Part shown: positions 7,917-15,307 of the stretch, piece by piece
Numbering within the stretch: position 1 is the stretch's first letter
Layout: the number at the start of each line of letters is the position of its first letter
Origin: Actinomyces gerencseriae DSM 6844
GTDB lineage: Bacteria > Actinomycetota > Actinomycetes > Actinomycetales > Actinomycetaceae
Reading direction: 5' to 3'
Length of the DNA: 64,000 bases
Assembly: GCF_000429265.1 (NCBI RefSeq)
Contig: NZ_AUBN01000013.1
Coordinates: forward strand, 1 to 64,000
Notes under the pieces: model-generated
Databases searched by the model: none
Told to the model about the DNA's origin: nothing
Seen by the model: only the letters and a program-made list of their open reading frames with translations
Position numbers and translations under genes: made by a program

Positions 7917-9179
7917 TTAATGATATGCCGAGCCGTGGTAGTCCCTGATCAGCTTCTCGTACAGGGTCACCATGCTCATCGCCATCGTCGATGAGTCGAA
8001 CTCCCGGGCCACATCCAGAGACCCCCTGGACATCTGCTCCAGCTTATCCGGATTGGAGAACAGGTCGTTGAACGCCCGTGCCAGGCTCTCGCCCTCGATG
8101 CCGTCGGTCAGGATTGCGTTGCGCTCGGTCAGGCCCTCCGTCATCTGCTCGTCGCAGTACACGATCGGCAGGCCGCTCGACGCCGCTTCGAGGAACGTCA
8201 TCGGCTGGTTGTCGAAGTGGTACGACGCGAGGGAGAAAACGTCCGCCTGTTTGAGCAGGGAGGCGACCTTGTCGCTCGGCTGCATGCCAGTGAATATGAC
8301 CCGGTTCGCGACATTCAGCTCCTCGGATCGCCTCCGCAGGTCCTGCTCGTAGGGCCCTCCTCCGGTGAGGACGAGCGCGACGTTCCTGTCGGAAATGTGC
8401 GGGAGTGCCTCGATGAGGGCCTTCTGGCGCTTCTCCGGACTGAGGCGGGCTACTGATATGATGAATTTCTCTCCCGGTTTCTTCGAAATAGGGGAATCGG
8501 CGGGGTCGGCGTCGCGGTACCGTTTCGTGTCGATGCCGTTCGGGCGCACGTAGCACGGCGCCGTCAGTCCGCCCTCGTCTATCAGAATCCTCGCCAGGTG
8601 CTTCGACGGCGATATGCAGGCCTCGCACTTGTTCGCGAAGGCGGCGGTCAGCCTCCAGCCCTGGTGGGAGAAGGTTTCCTTGATCGCCTCCTTGCTCATT
8701 GTGCGCAGCTGCTCGCGAGACGGCGTCGGCAGGATCGGCTTGGTTCGCAGCACGATCGGCAGCGCCGCCGTCAGGGCGATGATGCCGGCCGTCACCATGA
8801 GCGGGTAGTCGTCGATCAGCTCCGTGTACAGTGTGTGCACGGTTGTGATGTGAGGAATATTCTGCCGCTTGGCCACGCTGTGCGCCAGGACGCCCACGTA
8901 GAACTGCATCTGGCTGTGGACGATGTCGAAATCGTACTTGTCGAGCCTTCTCGCGAGGCCCGGGTATATGACGCCCGTCTCGCGTTTGTCGAAAATATAG
9001 CTTTTCGATGATGGGACGCGGATGACGTGGTCGTCGTCATCGTCGTACCCCTTGCATTTCGGGGCTATGATGTACACCTCGTGCCCGAGGTCCTCCAATG
9101 CTTTTTTCAGGCTTGTCGTTGAAGTTGCCACGCCGTGCACCGACGGCAGATAATCGTCAATAAATATACCGATCCGCAC
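7917..9179 (-). CDS. GT4-family glycosyltransferase
   Basis: The 420-residue protein begins MRIGIFIDDYLPSVHGVAT, the classic GT4 N-terminal Rossmann start with a glycine-containing donor-site loop. IVHSQMQFYVGVLAHSVAK and HITTVHTLYTELID follow. The C-terminal GT-B domain has KFIISVARLSPEKRQKALIEAL (nucleotide-sugar site) and EAASSGLPIVYCDEQMTEG (the E-x7-E region). Relatives transfer hexoses to diacylglycerol or phosphatidylinositol lipids, so a glycolipid or cell-surface glycan role is plausible but unproven. A hydrophobic segment near residues 129-150 (LMVTAGIIALTAALPIVL) suggests membrane association. Base composition is lower in GC than the neighbours, with ATA- and AAA-rich stretches, which suggests horizontal acquisition. 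Confidence 0.88.
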   Translation of the reverse strand: MRIGIFIDDYLPSVHGVATSTTSLKKALEDLGHEVYIIAPKCKGYDDDDDHVIRVPSSKSYIFDKRETGVIYPGLARRLDKYDFDIVHSQMQFYVGVLAHSVAKRQNIPHITTVHTLYTELIDDYPLMVTAGIIALTAALPIVLRTKPILPTPSREQLRTMSKEAIKETFSHQGWRLTAAFANKCEACISPSKHLARILIDEGGLTAPCYVRPNGIDTKRYRDADPADSPISKKPGEKFIISVARLSPEKRQKALIEALPHISDRNVALVLTGGGPYEQDLRRRSEELNVANRVIFTGMQPSDKVASLLKQADVFSLASYHFDNQPMTFLEAASSGLPIVYCDEQMTEGLTERNAILTDGIEGESLARAFNDLFSNPDKLEQMSRGSLDVAREFDSSTMAMSMVTLYEKLIRDYHGSAYH

Positions 9180-9271
9180 GGTTCATTGTATCACGGATGC
9201 GGATATGCGCGCTTCCGGGTTCGATAGCGGCCCTGCCTGTTTTCGCCCGCCGGAGCGGGGAGGGACTTTCC

Positions 9272-9694
9272 CTATTTCCGGTGGCGTGGTTGCGCACGGG
9301 CCTTTTGCTGAGTGCTGTCACTCTCGGTGCGAGAGGGGTCGTCGCGGCTGAAATCCACTGGCCCGAGATTCTTGAGGAGGTGGGGCATGGTTGCTTCTTC
9401 ACCGTTGGTGACGATGAGAATGGTGCGCCGCTCTGAACGCCTTGGGTGCCGCCGGCGTTTCTCGCACAGCCAGGCCTCGCTGACCTCCGGAAGCTGCGTG
9501 AGGGGTGTCCAGAAGGGGGGCGTGTCGTGAGTGGTGAGGACGAGCTGCGCGCCTGTGCGGAAGAGGACGAGGGAAAGCTGAGGGGTCCGGAGGGTCTCCT
9601 CGGGGATCTCCGCGTCCGTCCCGTCGTCGCTTCTGAGGTTGCCTCGCAGCCTGCTGAGGATCTTGGGTGGGATGTCGTGCTCCTCGAGCTCGAC
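9272..9694 (-). pseudogene. possible remnant of an unrecognised gene
   Basis: One minus-strand frame has about 140 codons with protein-like composition (LEEHDIPPKILSRLRGNL, PQLSLVLFRTGAQLVL, RTILIVTNGEEATMPHLL) ending at a TGA near 9272. It lacks a start codon or ribosome site at its head, and the frame upstream is not protein-like. I recognise no family. It may be the 3' part of a broken gene or a chance open frame. Confidence 0.3.
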
Positions 9695-9919
9695 GCGAGG
9701 ACTCGACTCCGGCCAGGAAGCTGCCGGGGCGCGGTGCGAGCGTCGTGAGGTCGCGCGGCCTTCACCGCTCGCCGCCCGGGAGATCGACATGTCCGGGTCC
9801 GTCGCCGAGTCGTGCGCTTGCCGCTGTGCGGTGGTGGTCGGGACCGGGGCTCCGGTCCCCGGAGTCCCTGCGACGGGCCGCCCTCGACTCCGTGTCAGGT
9901 GTCTGAGGTGCGCTCCTCG

Positions 9920-10039
9920 TGTCCAAATCTGCCGCAAAGGTCCGGAACCGATCGGGGAGCGAGAAGAGAATCGTTGGTATTCCGGGATTTCCTCCACCGA
10001 TGATTCCAGTGCGGGGTGTCTTTGTGTCAGATTTGGACA
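9920..10039. mobile_element. possible 120-bp MITE-like or IS remnant
   Basis: A perfect 12-bp inverted repeat, TGTCCAAATCTG at 9920-9931 and CAGATTTGGACA at 10028-10039, bounds 120 bp of locally less GC-rich DNA. Ends of the form TG...CA recall IS3-type termini. There is no transposase frame inside and no clear target duplication was seen. Divergent operators for a regulator are an alternative reading. Confidence 0.4.
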
Positions 10040-10267
10040 ACTGTTGCCTGTATCGGAGGGTGTCGTGCCTGTCCGTGCGGGGCTCGCGCCCAGTCGAGTC
10101 CTCGCGGACCACCGCATCGGTCGCCGTGCCCATTGGGGGGTGGCCGGCGCTGTGGTCGGCCACACCGCGGTCGCGGGTTCGGGCTTCTCCGCGTGCTTCG
10201 TCAGGTGGATCGATGCTTCGGCCCGCAACGGTGTACGGCACCGGCCCAAGCGGCGAAGTGCACGCGC

Positions 10268-10306
10268 GGACCGATCTCGACGCGGAACTGAACCGATCTC
10301 GGCGAA
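10268..10306. repeat. 22-bp-family repeat, about two units
   Basis: ACCGATCTCGACGCGGAACT is followed by a partial second ACCGATCTCGGCG. It lies about 70 bp upstream of the GntR promoter. Confidence 0.75.
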
Positions 10307-10372
10307 GGGGCGGGCCGTCGGATCGCTCGCCGGGTCGCCGGGCCGCTGGTCGGGGATCGGCGCGCTCCGCGA

Positions 10373-10407
10373 TTGTGCATGCTGTACATGTGTGATATAC
10401 ACAGTAT
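10373..10407 (+). promoter_or_regulatory. GntR-operon promoter, leaderless, with overlapping palindrome
   Basis: TTGTGC (10373-10378) and TATACA (10396-10401) are separated by 17 nt. The GTG start codon at 10408 is 6 nt after the -10, so the transcript probably starts on the start codon. GTGT-GATAT-ACAC, a short palindrome, overlaps the -10 and is a natural operator candidate for autorepression by the encoded YtrA-type regulator. Confidence 0.6.
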
Positions 10408-10815
10408 GTGCACATCGTTCTCTCCCGGACGTCCGGGACGCCCATGTACGAGCAGATCGTCGACCAGATCCGGCAGGCCATCTGGTCCGGCGATCTGCCC
10501 GCCGGGACCCCCCTGCCCTCGCTGCGCAGGCTCGCGAGGGACCTCGAGGTCTCCCTGATCACCACCACTCGCGCCTACAACGACCTCGCCGCGGCCGGCC
10601 TCATCGCCAATCAGGCCGGCCGCGGCAGCTTCGTCCTCCCCCAGGACGAGGCCGAGACCCGCGAACGACTCCTCGTCCGGCTGGACGCCCAGCTCGACGA
10701 CGCCGTCGCCACCGCGCGCCTGGTCGGCCTCGACCTCCCCGATCTCCACGAAAGGACCGCACAACGATGGACCGAGAAGAAGCGGACCGGCGGGAAGCCG
10801 GCCGAGAAGGAATGA
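10408..10815 (+). CDS. YtrA-subfamily GntR regulator
   Basis: The 135-residue protein has an N-terminal GntR winged helix: PMYEQIVDQIRQAIWSGDLP, then AGTPLPSLRRLARDLEVS and TTRAYNDLAAAGLIANQAGRG. Only about 60 residues follow, which is the short effector region typical of the YtrA subgroup. Such regulators usually repress a cotranscribed ABC transporter and respond to cell-envelope-active agents or an exported ligand. The start is a GTG with no ribosome site and a promoter 6 nt upstream. The ATPase gene overlaps its 3' end, which supports a single operon. Confidence 0.9.
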   Translation: MHIVLSRTSGTPMYEQIVDQIRQAIWSGDLPAGTPLPSLRRLARDLEVSLITTTRAYNDLAAAGLIANQAGRGSFVLPQDEAETRERLLVRLDAQLDDAVATARLVGLDLPDLHERTAQRWTEKKRTGGKPAEKE

Positions 10816-11753
10816 ACGGGCCGGCGCCCGCGGACGCGGCCCGTCCTGAGCTCGCAGACGCCATCCGCCTGGATGCCGTCGTGCGCACGCAGGGCTCCTT
10901 CACGCTGGGGCCCCTCGATATGACCGTGCCCGTCGGCATGGTCACCGGATTCGTCGGCCCCAACGGGGCCGGCAAGACCACCACCATCAAGGCGATGCTC
11001 GGTATGGTCGGCATCGACGCCGGTTCGATCGGCGTGCTCGACGGCGCCCCCGGGGCCCGTCGCGATCGCATCGGCGTCGTCCTGGACACCGTGGCCCTGC
11101 CCCGGGAGTGGACGGCGGCCTCCGCCGCCCGCAACCTGGAGCGCTTCTACCCCGACTGGGACCGGGGCCGGCTCGATGAGCTCCTGGCCCGGCTGGACGT
11201 GCCGGCCCGGGTCAAGGTGAAGGACCTGTCGCGGGGACAGGGCGTCAAGCTCCAGCTCGCCCTCGCTCTCGCCCACCATCCCGAGCTCCTCATCCTCGAT
11301 GAGCCGACCTCGGGCCTGGACCCCGTCGCGCGTCTGGAGGTCCTCGACATCTTCCGCGACTTCCTCATCGCCGAGGGGCGGACGATCCTCTTCTCGACCC
11401 ACATCACCTCCGACCTGGAGCGGATCGCCGACCACCTTCACGTGATCGGCGCCGGCCGCACCCGCTTCGCCGGGCCCCTGCCCGATCTCTTCGAGCAGTG
11501 GGCCGCGGCCCGCGGACCCGTCTCCGCTCTGACGCCCGAGGCCGAGGCCGTCCTCGTCGGGGCCCGGCACAACGGGGCGGGCGTCTTCTCGGGGCTCATC
11601 AGGACCGCGGACACCGCCGTCTTCGGCCCCGACGTCCTCATCGAGACCCCGTCCATCGACGAGGCCGTCGTGGCCATGACCCGCGGCCCGGACCCCGACC
11701 GCGGTCGCACTCGTCCCACCGCCGCGCCCGCGGCACTCGCCGAGAAGCAGTGA
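10767..11753 (+). CDS. ABC transporter ATP-binding protein
   Basis: ATG 10767 has AAAGGA 10 nt upstream and gives 328 residues; ATG 10812, overlapping the GntR stop, is an alternative that lacks well-spaced ribosome-site sequence. Walker A is GPNGAGKTTTIKAM, the signature is LSRGQGVKLQLALAL, Walker B is LLILDEPTSGLDP, and the switch His is in STHITSDLERIAD. The signature has SRGQ in place of LSGGQ, as seen in the YtrB/EcsA-type group. About 90 C-terminal residues after the H-loop are typical of drug- or lipid-type exporters. It pairs with the permease at 11792; the substrate cannot be deduced. Confidence 0.92.
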   Translation: MDREEADRREAGREGMNGPAPADAARPELADAIRLDAVVRTQGSFTLGPLDMTVPVGMVTGFVGPNGAGKTTTIKAMLGMVGIDAGSIGVLDGAPGARRDRIGVVLDTVALPREWTAASAARNLERFYPDWDRGRLDELLARLDVPARVKVKDLSRGQGVKLQLALALAHHPELLILDEPTSGLDPVARLEVLDIFRDFLIAEGRTILFSTHITSDLERIADHLHVIGAGRTRFAGPLPDLFEQWAAARGPVSALTPEAEAVLVGARHNGAGVFSGLIRTADTAVFGPDVLIETPSIDEAVVAMTRGPDPDRGRTRPTAAPAALAEKQ

Positions 11754-11791
11754 GAGAAGCACTGGAAGAAGCACTGAGAAGAGGCGCCGAT

Positions 11792-12445
11792 ATGCACATC
11801 ATCTGGAACCTGCTGCGCGCGGAGCTGTCCGCCCACGCCGCCACGCTGCGCACCTTCGCGGTCATCACGGCCGTGATCGTCGGGACGAACCTCGCCATGG
11901 GCGGGGCGACGCCGGCCATCGCCATATGCGTTCTGACGGTCGGCTTCCTGCCCGGCCTCCTGTTCGCGCAGGACGAGCGCGCGCACCTGGACACCATGTA
12001 CTCGATCCTGCCGGTGACGCGCGCGCAGTTCGTCGTCGCCCGCTATCTGCTCGTCGTCCTGGCCGCCGCTGTTGCGGCTCTCGTGGGCGTCGTCGTCGCG
12101 CGGATCGACGACGCCGTGCGCGGGCCCGGGGCCGGTGTCCTCCCCCTGTCCACGGCGGGGGTCGCGGGCCTGGCCGTGGCGGCGGTCGGCATGGTCGCCG
12201 CCGTTCAGCTCCTCCTCCTGTTCTCCCTCGGCCACGCGCGCACGGGTGTGTACGCCTACGGCGCGACCATGGTCCTCATGTTCGGCGGAATGTTCCTGAT
12301 CGAGAGGTTCCCCGACCTGGCCCTCACCATCATCCGGTGGGCGGGCTCGCCGTGGGCCGGGGCGGCCGGACCGGGGGCCGCGGCGGCGGTGCTCGCCCTG
12401 TCGGCCATGGGCGCGGTGCGTCTCTACCGGCGTCGGAGCCTGTGA
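11792..12445 (+). CDS. ABC-2-type transporter permease
   Basis: ATG 11792 (MHIIWNLLRAELSAHAATLR) follows a GAAGAGG ribosome site and gives 217 residues. About six hydrophobic helices are visible, including TFAVITAVIVGTNLAMGG, AICVLTVGFLPGLLFA, YLLVVLAAAVAALVGVVVA, GLAVAAVGMVAAVQLLLLF and VYAYGATMVLMFGGMFL. LDTMYSILPVTRAQFVVARY is a loop typical of ABC-2 permeases of the YtrC/bacteriocin-export group. It ends the GntR-ATPase-permease operon and converges on the MFS gene at 12769. Confidence 0.85.
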   Translation: MHIIWNLLRAELSAHAATLRTFAVITAVIVGTNLAMGGATPAIAICVLTVGFLPGLLFAQDERAHLDTMYSILPVTRAQFVVARYLLVVLAAAVAALVGVVVARIDDAVRGPGAGVLPLSTAGVAGLAVAAVGMVAAVQLLLLFSLGHARTGVYAYGATMVLMFGGMFLIERFPDLALTIIRWAGSPWAGAAGPGAAAAVLALSAMGAVRLYRRRSL

Positions 12446-12492
12446 GGCCGGGGCACCGCTGAGCGGGTCGGGACGCGGGCCCGGCCCGCCCT

Positions 12493-12615
12493 TCGCCGAG
12501 ACCGGTTCAGTTCCGCATCGAGATCGGTCCGACGGCGCCATGCCCCGTCGAGGCGGGCAATCCTGCGCGGGTCCGACGGCGTCGTCGTCCGGCTCGTTCC
12601 GACATGCCCGCCTCG
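12493..12615. repeat. composite element, reverse orientation
   Basis: 22-bp-family units (CGAGATCGGT, GGTTCAGTTCCG) at about 12493-12540 are followed by a long imperfect palindrome. Its outer arms are CGAGGCGGGCA (about 12550) and TGCCCGCCTCG (about 12605), and its inner part contains GGGTCCGACGGCGTCGTCGTCC. It is the 564-755 element inverted, located between convergent genes where it could also serve as a bidirectional terminator. Confidence 0.75.
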
Positions 12616-12650
12616 TGTCTCCGGCCTCTTTTCCCCCACTGGTGCGACCG

Positions 12651-12740
12651 TCAGCGGCGAAGACGACGGTAGTCGGCGTCGAAGTAGCGGCCGGCGCGGA
12701 TGTCGTAGGTCATTCCCTCGTAGGGGGCCTCGGCGATGAC
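12651..12740 (-). pseudogene. 3'-end remnant of an unidentified gene
   Basis: The minus strand reads EVIAEAPYEGMTYDIRAGRY then FDADYRRLRR and a TGA at 12651-12653; the composition is clearly protein-like. A TAA immediately precedes the first codon, and no start or ribosome site exists. It looks like the last 30 codons of a gene cut off where the MFS/ATP-grasp cassette begins. I cannot name the family. Confidence 0.5.
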
Positions 12741-12768
12741 CTCTTATCAGATCCTTATCGCGTGCGGC

Positions 12769-14037
12769 TCATCCGGATGCCTTCGTGCGTGGCGCGGCTC
12801 GTCGGACCGCCACGCCCATCATGACGCCGGCCAGGACTTGGATGCCGGCCAGGACCCACCATCCGATCAGGGCTGGAGTGGTCACGAGAATGCTGAACAC
12901 AGTTGGTCCGATCATCACGCTAAGATCCAGCCCGGAGTTGAAAGTACCTTGGTACTCGCCCAGGCGATCCCCCGGTGCTAGGTCGAATGCCAGTTCCCAA
13001 CTGGCGGCTGACTGCAAGAGTTCCCCGATCAGGTGGAAGAGGGCCGCGACGATGAGCGCTGTCACCTGCAGCGGCCCTGCGAGGCTGCTCGAGCACACCA
13101 GCAGGAGAACGGCTGCAGTGAGGGCTAGCCCCGTTCCGAGGCATGCGTGCGCGGCGTCGCGAGGCGTTTTCACGAAGCTGCTCATCGGCACCTGGACGAG
13201 CACGACGCCGATGGTGTTGATGAGAACAACCACCGAGATGAGGTAACTGGGCGCGGAGGTGCGCTCGCTGATCCACAGGGGGAAGGCGACGCTGAGCATC
13301 GGCACGTGAGTCATCAGGATCGCGCTTAATCCGACGACCATCAGGAAGCGCGAATTCTTCATGACCGGCACAGAGGCGATCGCAGGAGTCCTTGGGGAGG
13401 ACTCGGTCTTCCCGCCCTCGGCGCTGCCTCTCGGAGCACTCGCGTAGGGCAGGCTGACCGACGCTGTCAGTGCTGCACCAAGAAGATACCCCACCGGTAC
13501 GGCTCCCATGGCGATCGTTGTGGCGGTTGGCGACGCGTAGCCCAGCGCTACTCCGCCGAGGGCAGCACCCACGGCCATAGCGGCGTTGGCCACGGACCTC
13601 ACCGTGGCGCGGTAGGTGACGAGGCGCTCTCGGCCCACCATTGCGGCCATGAAGGGGCCGCGGACCGCGGCTCCGCCTCGTCCGGCGATGGAGACGGCGC
13701 CCACCATGACACCGAGCAGAACGGGCGAGGTGGAGACCAGGTATCCTGCGGCCGCAACAGCCTGGACCACGCCGAGGGCGGGCATGAGCCTGCGAAGATT
13801 ACGGCCGTCGGACCACGCGCCCAGGGCGACGCCCGCTACCAGACCCAGCATCGCCCCGCAGGTCAGTGCGAATCCGAGGTGCACCGGCGTGATATTGAGG
13901 TTCTGGGTGACGAAGACAACCTGGACTGTGAGCATGAGGCCCGTCCCCAGGCTGCTCACGAAGTTCGACGCCAGGTACCGCAACTCGTTCGAGAGTCGTT
14001 TGTGGGGTCGAGGAACACAATCGTCACTTATTGTCAT
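12769..14037 (-). CDS. MFS exporter linked to ATP-grasp genes
   Basis: The 422-residue protein has about 12 membrane helices and MFS landmarks such as GVALGAWSDGRNLRRLMP (loop 2-3), then GRGGAAVRGPFMAAMVGRERLV and RATVRSVANAAMAVGAALGG. A short charged loop at about 205-220 separates the halves. It is the last gene of a minus-strand set led by two ATP-grasp enzymes, 83 bp after the second. By analogy with bacilysin-type loci, where an MFS pump follows an ATP-grasp ligase, it may export the product and protect the producer. The substrate is inferred from context only. Confidence 0.82.
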   Translation of the reverse strand: MTISDDCVPRPHKRLSNELRYLASNFVSSLGTGLMLTVQVVFVTQNLNITPVHLGFALTCGAMLGLVAGVALGAWSDGRNLRRLMPALGVVQAVAAAGYLVSTSPVLLGVMVGAVSIAGRGGAAVRGPFMAAMVGRERLVTYRATVRSVANAAMAVGAALGGVALGYASPTATTIAMGAVPVGYLLGAALTASVSLPYASAPRGSAEGGKTESSPRTPAIASVPVMKNSRFLMVVGLSAILMTHVPMLSVAFPLWISERTSAPSYLISVVVLINTIGVVLVQVPMSSFVKTPRDAAHACLGTGLALTAAVLLLVCSSSLAGPLQVTALIVAALFHLIGELLQSAASWELAFDLAPGDRLGEYQGTFNSGLDLSVMIGPTVFSILVTTPALIGWWVLAGIQVLAGVMMGVAVRRAAPRTKASG

Positions 14038-14119
14038 GACTTTCTTGCGTGGTCGGCGATTCGGGGTGCGAGCGGCGCGGGGAGGATGCCTCTCATCACT
14101 GAGAAACGATCATCCGGCG

Positions 14120-15307
14120 CTATCCGCTCTCCGTGCGCCACTCGATGGATTCGAGGGCCCGTCGAAGCTCGGCCGAGGAATTCGCTCGCACGATCATGCC
14201 TCCGACGGCGTCGACGGAGTGCTGCGGCTCGGCGGTCGTGCGCGGGCGCGTCCAGGTCGACGCGACCCATTCGGGGAGCGGGTCGCCCAATGCGGGAACG
14301 ACGGCGGTGAAGAGCATCCACCCTGCCGAGGTCTCGGGCGGCGGCGTCGGAGTGATGGCGTCGCCGAGGCCCGCGGCCAGGAGGTAGCCCTCTCGGGCCA
14401 GATCCCGACCCGTCGCCTCGCGAACCGCCGCTCGAATCCCGCCGCCCCCCATGCGGGCGCCCACCTCGCCGGCGGTCACACCACTCCCGTTCGGGCTTTC
14501 GAAGAGCTCGAAGTGGAGCATGGTCGCTCCATGATCCCGCGGGAGGCTCTCGACGAGATGCTCGACGCAGCGTCGGGCCTCCGGGTAGGTCGGGTCGCTC
14601 GTATCCAGGGTGTACGAGGTGTAGTTGTGCGTGGCGTAGGCGCCGGGAGGGGCCAGTGTTCGAGAGACCGAGAAGGTCTTGATGCCGCTGCCCGACAGTG
14701 TGACGTCGCAGTGGAGCCCGTCGCCGACGACGTACTTCTCCCACATCAACCGCCCTGCGTGAAGGTCATCCAGAACCGGCGTCACCGCCGCCAGGACGTC
14801 GGCGTGCCGAGCGTCGGCATCGATCGTCACCAGGCCCTTGGCCCCCATGCCGTCCAGGGGCTTGACCACCCCGCGGCCGTGCTCGCGAGTCAGCGCCACG
14901 ATATCGCTCACGCATCGCACCGCCGAGGCGGGAGCGGCTCCAAGACCGGCGTTCGCGAAGAGGCGCTTCATCATGAGCTTGTCACGGAAGGCGAGAGCCG
15001 TGCGGGCCGACATTCCGGGCAGGCCCAGCGCGTCACGGACCTCGGCCACGCGCAGGACGTCCTGCTCGGCGTTGCTGACGATGCGGTCGGCTCCCATCGC
15101 CTGCGCCTCGTCATAGGCGATGGTCATCGTCTCCGGTGAGAAGTAGTCCTTCGCCTCGACCACCTTCACGCCCTCGGCGTATTCTCCTCGCCGAACCGAT
15201 CGCGGACCCGTGATGAGCGTCAGATCTGCCTGGGGATCGGCCTGGAGGAGCCAGTGGTCGACCGGCGACGAGGAACTCGGTTGTTGCAGGATGAGTACGC
15301 CGGTCAT
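14120..15307 (-). CDS. ATP-grasp enzyme B
   Basis: ATG 15307 overlaps the TGA of the upstream ATP-grasp gene by 4 bp and gives 395 residues (MTGVLILQQPSSSSPVDHWL). A pre-ATP-grasp N-domain runs to about 110. The ATP-grasp core has RDKLMMKRLFANAGLGAAPA, the nucleotide Lys in GRGVVKPLDGMGAKGLV, EKYVVGDGLHCDVTLSGSGI, and metal-binding acids in MLHFELFESPNGSGVTAGEV with GARMGGGGIR. This order matches carboxylate-amine ligases of the L-amino-acid ligase or carnosine-synthase-like group, which join a carboxylate to an amine via an acyl phosphate. Substrates are unknown. It is distinct in sequence from its neighbour, so the two probably catalyse different condensations. Confidence 0.85.
   Translation of the reverse strand: MTGVLILQQPSSSSPVDHWLLQADPQADLTLITGPRSVRRGEYAEGVKVVEAKDYFSPETMTIAYDEAQAMGADRIVSNAEQDVLRVAEVRDALGLPGMSARTALAFRDKLMMKRLFANAGLGAAPASAVRCVSDIVALTREHGRGVVKPLDGMGAKGLVTIDADARHADVLAAVTPVLDDLHAGRLMWEKYVVGDGLHCDVTLSGSGIKTFSVSRTLAPPGAYATHNYTSYTLDTSDPTYPEARRCVEHLVESLPRDHGATMLHFELFESPNGSGVTAGEVGARMGGGGIRAAVREATGRDLAREGYLLAAGLGDAITPTPPPETSAGWMLFTAVVPALGDPLPEWVASTWTRPRTTAEPQHSVDAVGGMIVRANSSAELRRALESIEWRTESG

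Larger units (their letters stand above)
9695..10372. other. gene-free region with a small inverted-repeat element
   Basis: No gene is supported here. It contains the 120-bp inverted-repeat-bounded element at 9920-10039, a 22-bp-family repeat at 10268-10306, and otherwise featureless GC-rich sequence. Confidence 0.4.

Noticed and set aside
9272-10402. 376-codon minus-strand frame
   Set aside because: It crosses the 22-bp repeat and the GntR promoter; only its last 140 codons look protein-like and these are reported as a possible remnant.
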